From: Chlamydiota bacterium
GTDB lineage: Bacteria > Chlamydiota > Chlamydiia > Chlamydiales > JABDDJ01
DNA length: 47,889 bases
Assembly (NCBI GenBank): GCA_013287645.1
Contig: JABDDJ010000012.1
Coordinates: 1 to 47,889 of the forward strand
Direction of reading: 5' to 3'
Shown piece by piece: positions 36,215 through 43,732 of the stretch (its first letter is position 1; every line of letters begins with the position of its first letter). The notes beneath the pieces were generated by a model that was not told the origin of the DNA, did no database searches, and saw only the letters and a list, made by a program, of their open reading frames with translations. A program made the translations under genes and the position numbers.

Positions 36215-36415
36215 ATGCAGGAACTCATCAAGACTAAAAAAACGAAAATTCAAATTATTGAAGAAGCTCTTGAATCATATCGTTTTAGAGAAAGAATGCG
36301 TTTATTTAATGCTTCTTACGTAAAGTTACGCAGTAACAGAAAGGCATGGAACCAAGAACTTAAAGAACGTAGTGAACTTGAAGGATCTCTATCTGATGGA
36401 TTCGAAAATGATTGA
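36215..36415 (+). CDS. Orphan type II antitoxin-like protein
   Basis: A 66-residue protein. The pattern EEALESYRFRERMRLFNASY, then LRSNRKAWNQELKERSEL and GSLSDGFEND, matches the C-terminal part of a family of MazE-like antitoxins that usually have ASYAALR, AWAEELAER and LADGLED at these points. Such antitoxins are encoded just before a MazF/PemK toxin. Here the frame that overlaps the stop encodes only a 12-codon stub. The likely role today is either none or regulation. Assignment is from remembered motif patterns. Confidence 0.55.
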   Translation: MQELIKTKKTKIQIIEEALESYRFRERMRLFNASYVKLRSNRKAWNQELKERSELEGSLSDGFEND

Positions 36416-36446
36416 CGTTCCTGATAAGCCTCAACAGGGCGATTAG
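36408..36446 (+). pseudogene. Stub of a MazF/PemK-type toxin gene
   Basis: An ATG at 36408, overlapping the antitoxin stop, opens a frame reading MIDVPDKPQQGD and then TAG at 36444. The spacing and the P-x-x-GD pattern fit the first residues of MazF/PemK toxins, which continue with an aromatic stretch such as IWW. The rest of the toxin is missing and the next gene is convergent from 36453. Short, so tentative. Confidence 0.4.
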
Positions 36447-36452
36447 CGATAA

Positions 36453-37685
36453 TTAAGAACTTTTGTTTTTTGATCTAAATAAATTGGCTAGTTTAGCGGG
36501 AGCATTCTTCATATCTTTCACATAGTCAGCTAGATTCTTTCCGCGACTGATATCAACACGCATATAAATGGGTCGATGATCGGAGATATTTTTGTCAGGA
36601 TCCCGTATGCCTGGTGTAAAAAGTTCTCTCTTCGGATCAATTTTATTCAAATCTTGACTCTGAGTAGTTAAACTCTTTGACAATGATCGAAATCGATTTA
36701 AAAGGCCTTTTTCTTTTTTAGGAACTTTTACATAAAAATAATCTAATTCACGAGTCTCTGGGCCAGTGTAGGTGGCGGCAACCGTTCCAGCGGAAACATT
36801 TGCAGTAGGAGCAGCACTTTTGCATTTTACATACCCCTCTTTCTCAAGGATTTGCAACCTTTCTGCATTATTTCTATCCTCCATTGCATTAAAGTCACCA
36901 CCTATGAGGACACAATCGCATTCTTTCTCAATGGTTTTAAGCCTTTTTGCTAAATTTTCAACTTCCTGGTTTCCAGACTCTGCGCCACCTTGCGCATCAT
37001 TTAAAGCTATGTTGTAATAAAGCTTTTTTTCTGAAGGATCTAATTCATCAAACGGTTTTAATAGGGTCTTTAAAATATCTAATTTTTTTTGATCATTGTT
37101 TAATAGTTCTTTTATTCTATTAAGTGAGCTTTCATCAATATTTTCGTTCCCTTTAGCATGGTTTAAAATTTTTGATTTTAATGCCTCTTTTTCTTCCTCT
37201 TCCATTGGTATTCCTCGGAATAAATTGGGCACATTTTCGTCAATTTTTTTATTAAATTGTACTCTTGCTACTTGATCTTTATCTTTAGATAAAATAGCAA
37301 AACCCGCAGCCCATACCGAAACAAAGGCAAACTTCTTACCTGATGCCTTTTCTTTTAATATAACTACCAATGAACCGCCTATATCGGTGATCTGTTTAAT
37401 CTCTTCGAACTTAGCTTTATTATAAACAATTACATTGCTCTTTTTGCCTTTAACCATAGTAAATTCTGGCATTTGTTTAAACAATTCACGATCAACATTT
37501 GCTTCTTGGAAACAAGCAACATCTACAGTTTGATTAAATATATTGCCTATCTCTTTTTCATTATTTATGCGCTTTTCATGTAATTCATCATCACTCTGTT
37601 TACTTTGGGGATCAACTATAGATTTATAGTCATCTAAGCTACCACCCATATTAAAAGAAGCGAAATTAAAACTGGAATTTTGCAT
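36453..37685 (-). CDS. Endonuclease/exonuclease/phosphatase-family protein (possible effector)
   Basis: A 410-residue protein of the EEP superfamily (DNase I, inositol polyphosphate 5-phosphatases, sphingomyelinases). The ordered motifs are present: NFASFNMGG near residue 6, ACFQEAN near residue 58 (metal-binding Glu), GGDFNAMEDRNN near residue 262 (catalytic Asp and Asn), RELDYFYVK near residue 312, and ISDHRPIYM near residue 365 (catalytic Asp-His). It has a long insert at about 150-240 that is charged and helical. No signal peptide is seen. AAGGAGAA precedes the start. Substrate is unknown: phosphoinositide, sphingolipid or nucleic acid are all possible. Position in the accessory region suggests a host-interaction role. 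Confidence 0.82.
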   Translation of the reverse strand: MQNSSFNFASFNMGGSLDDYKSIVDPQSKQSDDELHEKRINNEKEIGNIFNQTVDVACFQEANVDRELFKQMPEFTMVKGKKSNVIVYNKAKFEEIKQITDIGGSLVVILKEKASGKKFAFVSVWAAGFAILSKDKDQVARVQFNKKIDENVPNLFRGIPMEEEEKEALKSKILNHAKGNENIDESSLNRIKELLNNDQKKLDILKTLLKPFDELDPSEKKLYYNIALNDAQGGAESGNQEVENLAKRLKTIEKECDCVLIGGDFNAMEDRNNAERLQILEKEGYVKCKSAAPTANVSAGTVAATYTGPETRELDYFYVKVPKKEKGLLNRFRSLSKSLTTQSQDLNKIDPKRELFTPGIRDPDKNISDHRPIYMRVDISRGKNLADYVKDMKNAPAKLANLFRSKNKSS

Positions 37686-37763
37686 AGAGTTCTCCTTTTT
37701 TAATGATAAATCTATTAAAAATTAATTGTCTATGTATCTAAAATTTTATTTATTAATTAATAT

Positions 37764-37792
37764 TTGACTATTTATGGAGTTTATGGTATACT
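37764..37792 (+). promoter_or_regulatory. Strong sigma-66/70 promoter for the gene at 37817
   Basis: TTGACT at 37764-37769 and TATACT at 37787-37792 are separated by 17 bases, the optimal spacing. A transcript would start near 37800 with a 5' leader of about 20 bases and the ribosome site GGAG at 37809-37812. Confidence 0.75.
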
Positions 37793-37816
37793 TTTGTAAA
37801 ATTTCTCTGGAGAACA

Positions 37817-40129
37817 ATGATGAGTTACCTAAGCCAAATAATTAATAAATTTAAGACCGACCTCACAGAAGATCATCTCATTAGTATGATTCCTGAAAAA
37901 AGACTTGAAAGTACTGGCGTCCTTGAGGGTTTTATCAATTTCGTTGCTCAGCTGTGCATTCGAGCTTATATTTCTATACGCACTCAAAGATGCCTATTCA
38001 AAGACAAAGTTATTCTAGAAACTATCTTGGAAAGAGGTGAAAAGCTTCTTGAAAAAACCGAATCGCAACAAAAGATCAATCTTTTTATTAAGCAAACCAT
38101 TTTCTCTCAATCTAATTCTCCAAAACTCGAAAATCTTAATCTGCTTCAATCTTTAGTAGTAAAACATGCTGTGAATGAATTTTCGCAAACAATGTCAGCT
38201 ATCGAAGGAGAAAATAGCTTTACTCCTCAAGAAAGAGTGTTATTTATTAAACTCTTAACTAATAATAGCGAGCCTGAAACTATCGAAGGTATTAAGGTTT
38301 TCCTTAGCAATGTGGAAACTGAATGTAGAGAAGCTGTTCTCAACTCTTTAAACTGCATACTCATCGATAGGAAAAGAGCCGATATTATAAAGATATTGCC
38401 AAATCTTATTGAAGCTAGCTGTCTTACAAATGATAAATTGAATATTGCATTGAATCTTTTAGAGTATAAGGAATTAAACTCCATAGAAGATATCTATCCA
38501 TTAGTAGTGAAGAGTAAGCCGAAAATAACTCTACAAGTCTTGAGTGAGTACAAGAATCTTAGTTCTTCTTTAAAAGCTACTTTACCACTAATAATGCCCT
38601 ATCTAAAAGGAAGCGATAACAGCGAAAATTCTCAATATCCTGATGCCATTAGTCATCGCTTTTACCAATATGAAAACAAAGCTTTTTCTCCGCTAGTTGA
38701 TGTGAAGACATTCATTGAAAGAATAAAAACTACCAAGGATCGAGTTGAAAGTATAAGTGCGATTTTGGATGATAAATTCTTTTCTTTTGCAAAACTTGAA
38801 GCTCTCCATAAAGAGTGTCAAATCGATGTAGCTGGCGTCAAGGACACAATTAAATTTTTTAAAGACCTCGGAGAATTAGAATGGCAGGAAAGGATTGCTC
38901 AAGCAGCTCCCTTCTTTAGCCAAATTGATACGTTGAGCGGACGGATGAGCATTCTAAAACAAGTGAATTATTATTTAAATTCTTCTAAAAAAGAAGAATT
39001 AAAAAAGATCTTACCCTGTATTCAAGGTTTAAATAATGCAGAGATTATTTCTAGCTTTATCCACCAGTGTGTACAACTGTCTAACGAACAATTAGATAAA
39101 TTAGAACTACTCAAATTTTTGCCCTTTAAGATGGGAGGACAAAATAGCGACCTTGAAAAAATCTTGAAGGTGATGGCTCAAGTTCCTTATGAACAGTGGG
39201 AAGCGTTTCTTTCCATAGCGGAAAAATTCATGACTCCAAAGACATCTCTTTATACTTTTGGACCCCTTTTAGAAGAACTTTGGAAGATCTATAAAGACAA
39301 GCCAGAAGGTCTAGAAAATGCAGCACCTCTCGTCAATAGTGTTGATGAAATTCATGTAACTAAACATATGAAAATTTCTCTTTTATCTAAATTCGCGCAA
39401 TTGTCAACTGAAAGTAAAGTCAATTTTAATAAATACTCTGCTTTAATCGCACCACTAACACAAAATTTAAATTATCTTCAGGATAGTGAGCCTCTTTTTA
39501 TTACACTAAGGTGGATCTCTATATTAGAAGACATGCCGCATCAAGAATGGCCGGAAATTATAGAAAAAGTTCAGATTCTAACTCGTGGGTTTCTAAATCC
39601 TGTTGATCGTCAAAGTGTTCTAGAAGCTTTGATTATCAATGAGAAGCACTCAAAAATAAAACTTGAAGATATAAAAAAAATAGCTCAATTAATAGCTCCT
39701 ATTTCCCATAAATCTGCTTTCAAAGTCATTCATGGAATATACTACATACCTGCAATGCACAGAGAAAAAATGATTGATGCCTTGTTTCATTCAATGATTC
39801 GAGTTAATTGGCCGGACCTAGAAGAAACGATCATTTTAATGGGATTCATTCCTGAACAATTAGCCACTAAAGCTATAGATATTTTATATAATTTAAATGC
39901 TAATAGTTTTCACATTTTCTCTGAAATTTTCAAAGACAAAGATTATGCAGTGAAACTGACTAGCCACTGGTTATCGATTCTAAATAAAAATGAAAATTCA
40001 ATTGAAAGTCTTTACTTAACTCGATTTATAGTTAACAAAGTACAAAATACCTACTGTGAATTAGAAGCGAAACACCCATTAGTGCAAAAAGCAATGCTTG
40101 TTATAAAACACTCACCGTTAACCCGGTAG
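37817..40129 (+). CDS. Large helical hypothetical protein (solenoid-like)
   Basis: A 770-residue protein made almost wholly of predicted helices, with repeating hydrophobic pairs and segments such as MPHQEWPEIIEKVQILTRGF, VPYEQWEAFLSIAEKFMTP and SHKSAFKVIHGIYYIPAMHR. Similar short phrases (a W-x-x-hydrophobic element after P-x-x-x) recur, suggesting an alpha-solenoid. No catalytic motif or signal peptide is seen. Two ATGs are adjacent; the second (37820) has the better spacing from GGAG. The promoter upstream is strong. Its last 12 bases overlap the convergent flavoprotein gene. Chlamydiae carry many such large helical proteins; host interaction is possible. Function unknown. Confidence 0.8.
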   Translation: MMSYLSQIINKFKTDLTEDHLISMIPEKRLESTGVLEGFINFVAQLCIRAYISIRTQRCLFKDKVILETILERGEKLLEKTESQQKINLFIKQTIFSQSNSPKLENLNLLQSLVVKHAVNEFSQTMSAIEGENSFTPQERVLFIKLLTNNSEPETIEGIKVFLSNVETECREAVLNSLNCILIDRKRADIIKILPNLIEASCLTNDKLNIALNLLEYKELNSIEDIYPLVVKSKPKITLQVLSEYKNLSSSLKATLPLIMPYLKGSDNSENSQYPDAISHRFYQYENKAFSPLVDVKTFIERIKTTKDRVESISAILDDKFFSFAKLEALHKECQIDVAGVKDTIKFFKDLGELEWQERIAQAAPFFSQIDTLSGRMSILKQVNYYLNSSKKEELKKILPCIQGLNNAEIISSFIHQCVQLSNEQLDKLELLKFLPFKMGGQNSDLEKILKVMAQVPYEQWEAFLSIAEKFMTPKTSLYTFGPLLEELWKIYKDKPEGLENAAPLVNSVDEIHVTKHMKISLLSKFAQLSTESKVNFNKYSALIAPLTQNLNYLQDSEPLFITLRWISILEDMPHQEWPEIIEKVQILTRGFLNPVDRQSVLEALIINEKHSKIKLEDIKKIAQLIAPISHKSAFKVIHGIYYIPAMHREKMIDALFHSMIRVNWPDLEETIILMGFIPEQLATKAIDILYNLNANSFHIFSEIFKDKDYAVKLTSHWLSILNKNENSIESLYLTRFIVNKVQNTYCELEAKHPLVQKAMLVIKHSPLTR

Positions 40130-41242
40130 AGATGTACCGACAATCCAGCCGGTTGTCCAAGCATTTTGGAAGTTAAAGCCTCCGGTAATGGCATCGATAT
40201 CTAGGACTTCGCCTGCAAAGTAGAGTCGGGGGCATAGGCGGCTTTCCATTGTTTTGAAATTAATTTCGCGCAGAGTAACTCCTCCACAAGTTACAAATTC
40301 TTCTTTGTAAGTGGTCTTTCCATCTACTTTGTAAACACATTTCTTTAAATTTTCTTGCTGATCCTTCAATCTTTTCCATAAATTTTTAGGGATTTCAACA
40401 GGATTCTGCGTAAGTTTTTGGACCTCCTGATAACTCATCTCAGGAAGCCAATCGATCTCTATCTCTGTCTTGTAATTCCTCTCATGCAACAGGCGGGCTG
40501 CCCAGGCGGATAACTTAAGAACCCCTGGTCCACTAAATCCCCAATGAGTCAAAAGCAACGGTCCAGTCTGCTTAAAAGGGGAGTCCACAATCGAAACGGT
40601 TGCGGATTTGACAGAAATACCAGACAATTCAAGCAAAGGTGAACTGGGGACATTAAATGTAAAAAGGGAAGGCACTGGCTCTTGGATAGTGTGGCCAAAT
40701 GCTTTCGCAAATTGATGGCCTTGTGGACTACTTCCAGTAGCTAGTAAAAGGGCATCGCACGAAAACTCTTCTCCAGTCGTATTAGTTAAAATAAAATGTG
40801 AATTTAAATTTTTAATTTGTTGAATGGTCTGCCTGTAACGTACCTCTACCTTCAACTTCCCTGCCTCTCTAATCAAGCAATCTATAATGGTTTGGGACGA
40901 GTCGGTCACTGGAAACATCCTTCCATCACCCTCAACCTTAAGTTGGACACCTCTTGAAGAAAACCACTCTATCGTATCACGGGGCTGAAACCGTGTAAAT
41001 GGTCCAATCAACTCCTTATGTCCTCTAGGATAGTTTTGTGCCAATTGTCTGGCATCAAAGCAAGCATGCGTGACATTACATCTGCCTCCACCCGACACGC
41101 GTACCTTTGCCAAAGGGACCGCCGACTTCTCGAGAAGCAAAACCTTTGCCTTAGGATTATTCGCAGCCGCAGTTACAGCTGCAAAAAATCCTGCTGCCCC
41201 TCCACCTATGACTATAAATTGAAAATGTTCTGACATTGTCAT
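40118..41242 (-). CDS. NAD(P)/FAD-dependent oxidoreductase, HI0933/BaiN family
   Basis: A 374-residue flavoprotein. The dinucleotide-binding site is IVIGGGAAGFFAAV near residue 11, followed by the family hallmark KVRVSGGGRCNVTHA near residue 47. The motifs LATGSSPQGHQFA near residue 165, VTCGGV near residue 317 and AGEVLDIDAITGGFNFQNAW near residue 342 are also typical. These proteins are flavin enzymes of mostly unknown substrate; a few reduce double bonds. It is divergent from rpmE2, with 89 bases between. Confidence 0.9.
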   Translation of the reverse strand: MTMSEHFQFIVIGGGAAGFFAAVTAAANNPKAKVLLLEKSAVPLAKVRVSGGGRCNVTHACFDARQLAQNYPRGHKELIGPFTRFQPRDTIEWFSSRGVQLKVEGDGRMFPVTDSSQTIIDCLIREAGKLKVEVRYRQTIQQIKNLNSHFILTNTTGEEFSCDALLLATGSSPQGHQFAKAFGHTIQEPVPSLFTFNVPSSPLLELSGISVKSATVSIVDSPFKQTGPLLLTHWGFSGPGVLKLSAWAARLLHERNYKTEIEIDWLPEMSYQEVQKLTQNPVEIPKNLWKRLKDQQENLKKCVYKVDGKTTYKEEFVTCGGVTLREINFKTMESRLCPRLYFAGEVLDIDAITGGFNFQNAWTTGWIVGTSLPG

Positions 41243-41255
41243 TCTACTCTAGTAG

Positions 41256-41281
41256 AAGAGCTTGAAATAAATCCAGCTCTT
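41256..41281. repeat. Small inverted repeat in the rpmE2 upstream region
   Basis: AAGAGCT at 41256-41262 and AGCTCTT at 41275-41281 are exact complements with a 12-base spacer, directly next to the Fur/Zur-like operator. Confidence 0.4.
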
Positions 41282-41282
41282 T

Positions 41283-41302
41283 GATAATGTTCATACATTA
41301 TC
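41283..41302. promoter_or_regulatory. Fur/Zur-like operator before rpmE2
   Basis: GATAATGT, a TCAT spacer and ACATTATC form a perfect 8+4+8 palindrome. It closely resembles Fur-family operators (Fur consensus GATAATGATAATCATTATC). It sits between a possible -35 (TTGATA, 41281-41286) and a weak -10 (TAAAAC, about 41304-41309) of rpmE2, where a repressor would block RNA polymerase. Zur is known to repress zinc-free L31 genes in other bacteria. Confidence 0.55.
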
Positions 41303-41331
41303 TTAAAACCTTGCCAAAATTTTGGTGAACT

Positions 41332-41613
41332 ATGAAAAAAGACAAACATCCTAAGTACCAGCCGATTCTCTTTGTAGATTCGACCACAAATCGAAAATTT
41401 GTTTGCGGTGCTGCTATGTCGAGCGACGAAACAATGGAATTCGAAGGAAAGACGTACCCCATGGTGCGCATCTCTATCTCCTCCGACTCTCATCCCCTAT
41501 TCACTGGCGATCGCAACCGCTTTGTAGACGCCGAAGGCCGTGTGAAGAAGTTCCAACGCCGCTATGCTGAAGCTGTAGAAAAGAGACAAAAACCCTCCGA
41601 GAAAGACGCTTAA
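41332..41613 (+). CDS. rpmE2: 50S ribosomal protein L31, type B (zinc-free)
   Basis: A 93-residue L31 with HPKYQPILFVDSTTNRKFVC at the start, then SSDSHPLFTGDRNRFVDAEG and VKKFQRRYA, all diagnostic. Only one cysteine is present, so the four-Cys zinc site of type A L31 is missing. The gene opens the conserved block that continues with prfA, prmC, ffh, rpsP, trmD, rplS and rnhB. A Fur/Zur-like palindrome lies 30 bases before the start. Confidence 0.94.
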   Translation: MKKDKHPKYQPILFVDSTTNRKFVCGAAMSSDETMEFEGKTYPMVRISISSDSHPLFTGDRNRFVDAEGRVKKFQRRYAEAVEKRQKPSEKDA

Positions 41614-41634
41614 AACTCAACCCCGCTCCCCGCA

Positions 41635-42717
41635 ATGATAGAGAAAAAAATCGAACGTTTGCGGGTGCGTCTGGGTGAGGTCGAAGATCTGCTTGGAAAT
41701 CCTGAAACTGTTCAAAACCAAGCCGTATTTCGTCAGCTATCCCAAGAGCATTCGTACCTCTCTGATGTCCTTCATGCATGGGAGAGGCTCTCCAAAGCAC
41801 GCCAACAGCTCAACGACAATAACCAATTGTTAAAAGACGAAACCGACCCTGCGTTCTTAGCAGTTTTGCAGGAAGATATTAACTCTCTCAATGAGAAAGT
41901 TCCGCGTCTAGAACAAGAATTAGAAACTCTTATCGTTCCTCCAGATCCTAATGATCATCGTAATACCATCTTAGAACTGCGCGCTGGCACGGGTGGCGAT
42001 GAAGCAGCGCTCTTTGTGGGCGACTGCGTACGCATGTACAAAATGTTTGCGGATCGCATTGGTTGGAAATATGAACTTCTCTCCTGCGCTCCCTCCGAAG
42101 TCGGCGGCTTCAAAGAATATGTCATGGTTATCTCAGGACAGAACGCCTACCGTTTCTTGCGTTATGAAGGCGGGGCACACCGTGTTCAAAGAGTGCCCGA
42201 TACCGAAGCGCAAGGGCGTGTACACACCTCTGCAATTACCGTCGCAGTACTCATTGAACCTGATGAGCAGAGCGATGTAAAAATCGATGAAAAAGAGCTG
42301 CGCATCGATACCTACCGCTCCTCTGGTGCCGGTGGCCAGCATGTCAATACCACAGATAGCGCAGTCAGAATTACGCATCTTCCTACAGGCATAGTGGTCT
42401 ACTCTCAAGAAGAGCGGAGCCAGCACAAGAATAAAGATAAAGCCATGCGGCTCCTAAAGGCCAAAATCTCTGAGAAGGAGATGGAACGCCAAATGGAAGA
42501 GATCGCCAGCAGCCGCTCCAAGCAGGTAGGAACGGGCGATCGATCGGAGCGGATTCGTACCTATAACTTCTCGCAAAACCGGATCACCGACCATCGCATT
42601 AACTACACTCGCTATAACCTGGATCGCACCATGGAAGGGGATCTGCAAGATCTAATCAATTCCCTTGTGACCTTCTTCTACCAACAGCGACTGCACGGCG
42701 AAGAGGAAGAAGATTAA
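41635..42717 (+). CDS. prfA: Peptide chain release factor 1
   Basis: A 360-residue class I release factor reading UAA and UAG. The catalytic GGQ is in [20 protein letters not shown] near residue 234, and the stretch [17 protein letters not shown] and [19 protein letters not shown] are typical of RF1. Its GGQ glutamine is methylated by PrmC, encoded next. It starts 21 bases after rpmE2. The stop is followed by a GCAAAG palindrome that lies between it and prmC. Confidence 0.96.
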   Translation: MIEKKIERLRVRLGEVEDLLGNPETVQNQAVFRQLSQEHSYLSDVLHAWERLSKARQQLNDNNQLLKDETDPAFLAVLQEDINSLNEKVPRLEQELETLIVPPDPNDHRNTILELRAGTGGDEAALFVGDCVRMYKMFADRIGWKYELLSCAPSEVGGFKEYVMVISGQNAYRFLRYEGGAHRVQRVPDTEAQGRVHTSAITVAVLIEPDEQSDVKIDEKELRIDTYRSSGAGGQHVNTTDSAVRITHLPTGIVVYSQEERSQHKNKDKAMRLLKAKISEKEMERQMEEIASSRSKQVGTGDRSERIRTYNFSQNRITDHRINYTRYNLDRTMEGDLQDLINSLVTFFYQQRLHGEEEED

Positions 42718-42736
42718 TCATGCAAAATCCAATATT

Positions 42737-42825
42737 AAACGCAAAGGCGCAAAGGCGCAAAGAAGCGCAGAAGTGCAGAATAAATTTTTTTCTTTGCTCC
42801 TTTGCGCCTTTGCGTCTTTGCGTTT
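42737..42825. repeat. GCAAAG palindromic repeat, copy 6
   Basis: The left arm (42737-42763) has three units and the right arm (42792-42825) four units (CTTTGCTCC, TTTGCGCC, TTTGCGTC, TTTGCGTTT), with an asymmetric 28-base loop. It lies between two genes in the same direction, unlike the other intergenic copies, and extends in frame upstream of prmC. It could attenuate transcription into prmC. Confidence 0.85.
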
Positions 42826-42847
42826 CATTTTTTCTTTACGCTGTCTC

Positions 42848-43684
42848 ATGCTAACCATCATTGAAACGCTACAGCTTTCCACTAAGTACCTAACGGAGAA
42901 GGGGATAGAACGCGCTCGACGCGACTCTGAAGAGCTCCTCTGCCATCTTCTCAACCTCCCCAGGCTTCAACTTTACCTCGAGCATGAACGGCCTCTACAA
43001 GAAGACGAACTCTCTCAAATGCGTGCCCTAATCGCTCGTCGTGGTCAAAGGGAACCTCTACAGTATATTTTAGGCTCTGTCCCTTTTTATAACTGTACCA
43101 TCAATGTAGATAAGCGCGTCTTAATACCTCGGCCCGAAACAGAATGGCTTGTCGATCGTGTTTCGAAGCAAATTGAGAGCAAAAAAGTGCTTCTCGACCT
43201 CTGCTGCGGGTCTGGATGCATCGGCATCGCCCTCAAAAAAGCGCATCCTGAACTGCGTGTACTCGCCTCTGACTTTAGTCTCGACGCAATTGCTCTTGCT
43301 AAACATAATGCCAGGATTAACGAAGTCGACATCGAATTCTTCACAGGTGACCTTCTCGCGCCTTTCAAAGGAATGTTTTTTGACTACTGCGTCTGCAATC
43401 CTCCCTACGCTACCACAGATGAAATCCCCCAATTGCAAAAAGAAGTCGTCGACTACGAACCTCTCTGCGCTCTCGACGGGGGAAAAGATGGTCTGCTTTT
43501 CTATCGGCGTTTAGCTCACGAACTTTCTCACCATATGCCCCCCAACGGTAAAGCCTGGTTCGAAATCGGCGCCCACCAAGGCCATAGCATTATCCAGCTC
43601 TTCGATAAGAAAGGATGGATAGAATGTTATTTTGAAAGGGATTTAGCAGGATTCGACCGCTATATTTCCCTTGTCAAGGAATGA
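42848..43684 (+). CDS. prmC: Release factor glutamine methyltransferase
   Basis: A 278-residue SAM-dependent enzyme that methylates the GGQ glutamine of release factors. The SAM-binding motif is LLDLCCGSGCIGIAL near residue 112, and the catalytic NPPY is in CVCNPPYATTDE near residue 183. I chose the ATG at 42848 (MLTIIETLQLS). The frame is open further upstream to a GTG at 42773, but that part is the arm of a palindromic repeat (LLLCAFASLRF) and is unlikely to be translated. It forms a pair with prfA, its substrate gene. Confidence 0.93.
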   Translation: MLTIIETLQLSTKYLTEKGIERARRDSEELLCHLLNLPRLQLYLEHERPLQEDELSQMRALIARRGQREPLQYILGSVPFYNCTINVDKRVLIPRPETEWLVDRVSKQIESKKVLLDLCCGSGCIGIALKKAHPELRVLASDFSLDAIALAKHNARINEVDIEFFTGDLLAPFKGMFFDYCVCNPPYATTDEIPQLQKEVVDYEPLCALDGGKDGLLFYRRLAHELSHHMPPNGKAWFEIGAHQGHSIIQLFDKKGWIECYFERDLAGFDRYISLVKE

Positions 43685-43732
43685 ACTATTTTGTATTGTA
43701 TTTGCATTAATGAAGTAATTAAGTAGAGAAAT

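Noticed and set aside
12062..42825. CRISPR array from the repeated GCAAAG units
   Set aside because: The units are adjacent 8-base direct repeats in inverted pairs, with no unique spacers of constant size and no cas genes.
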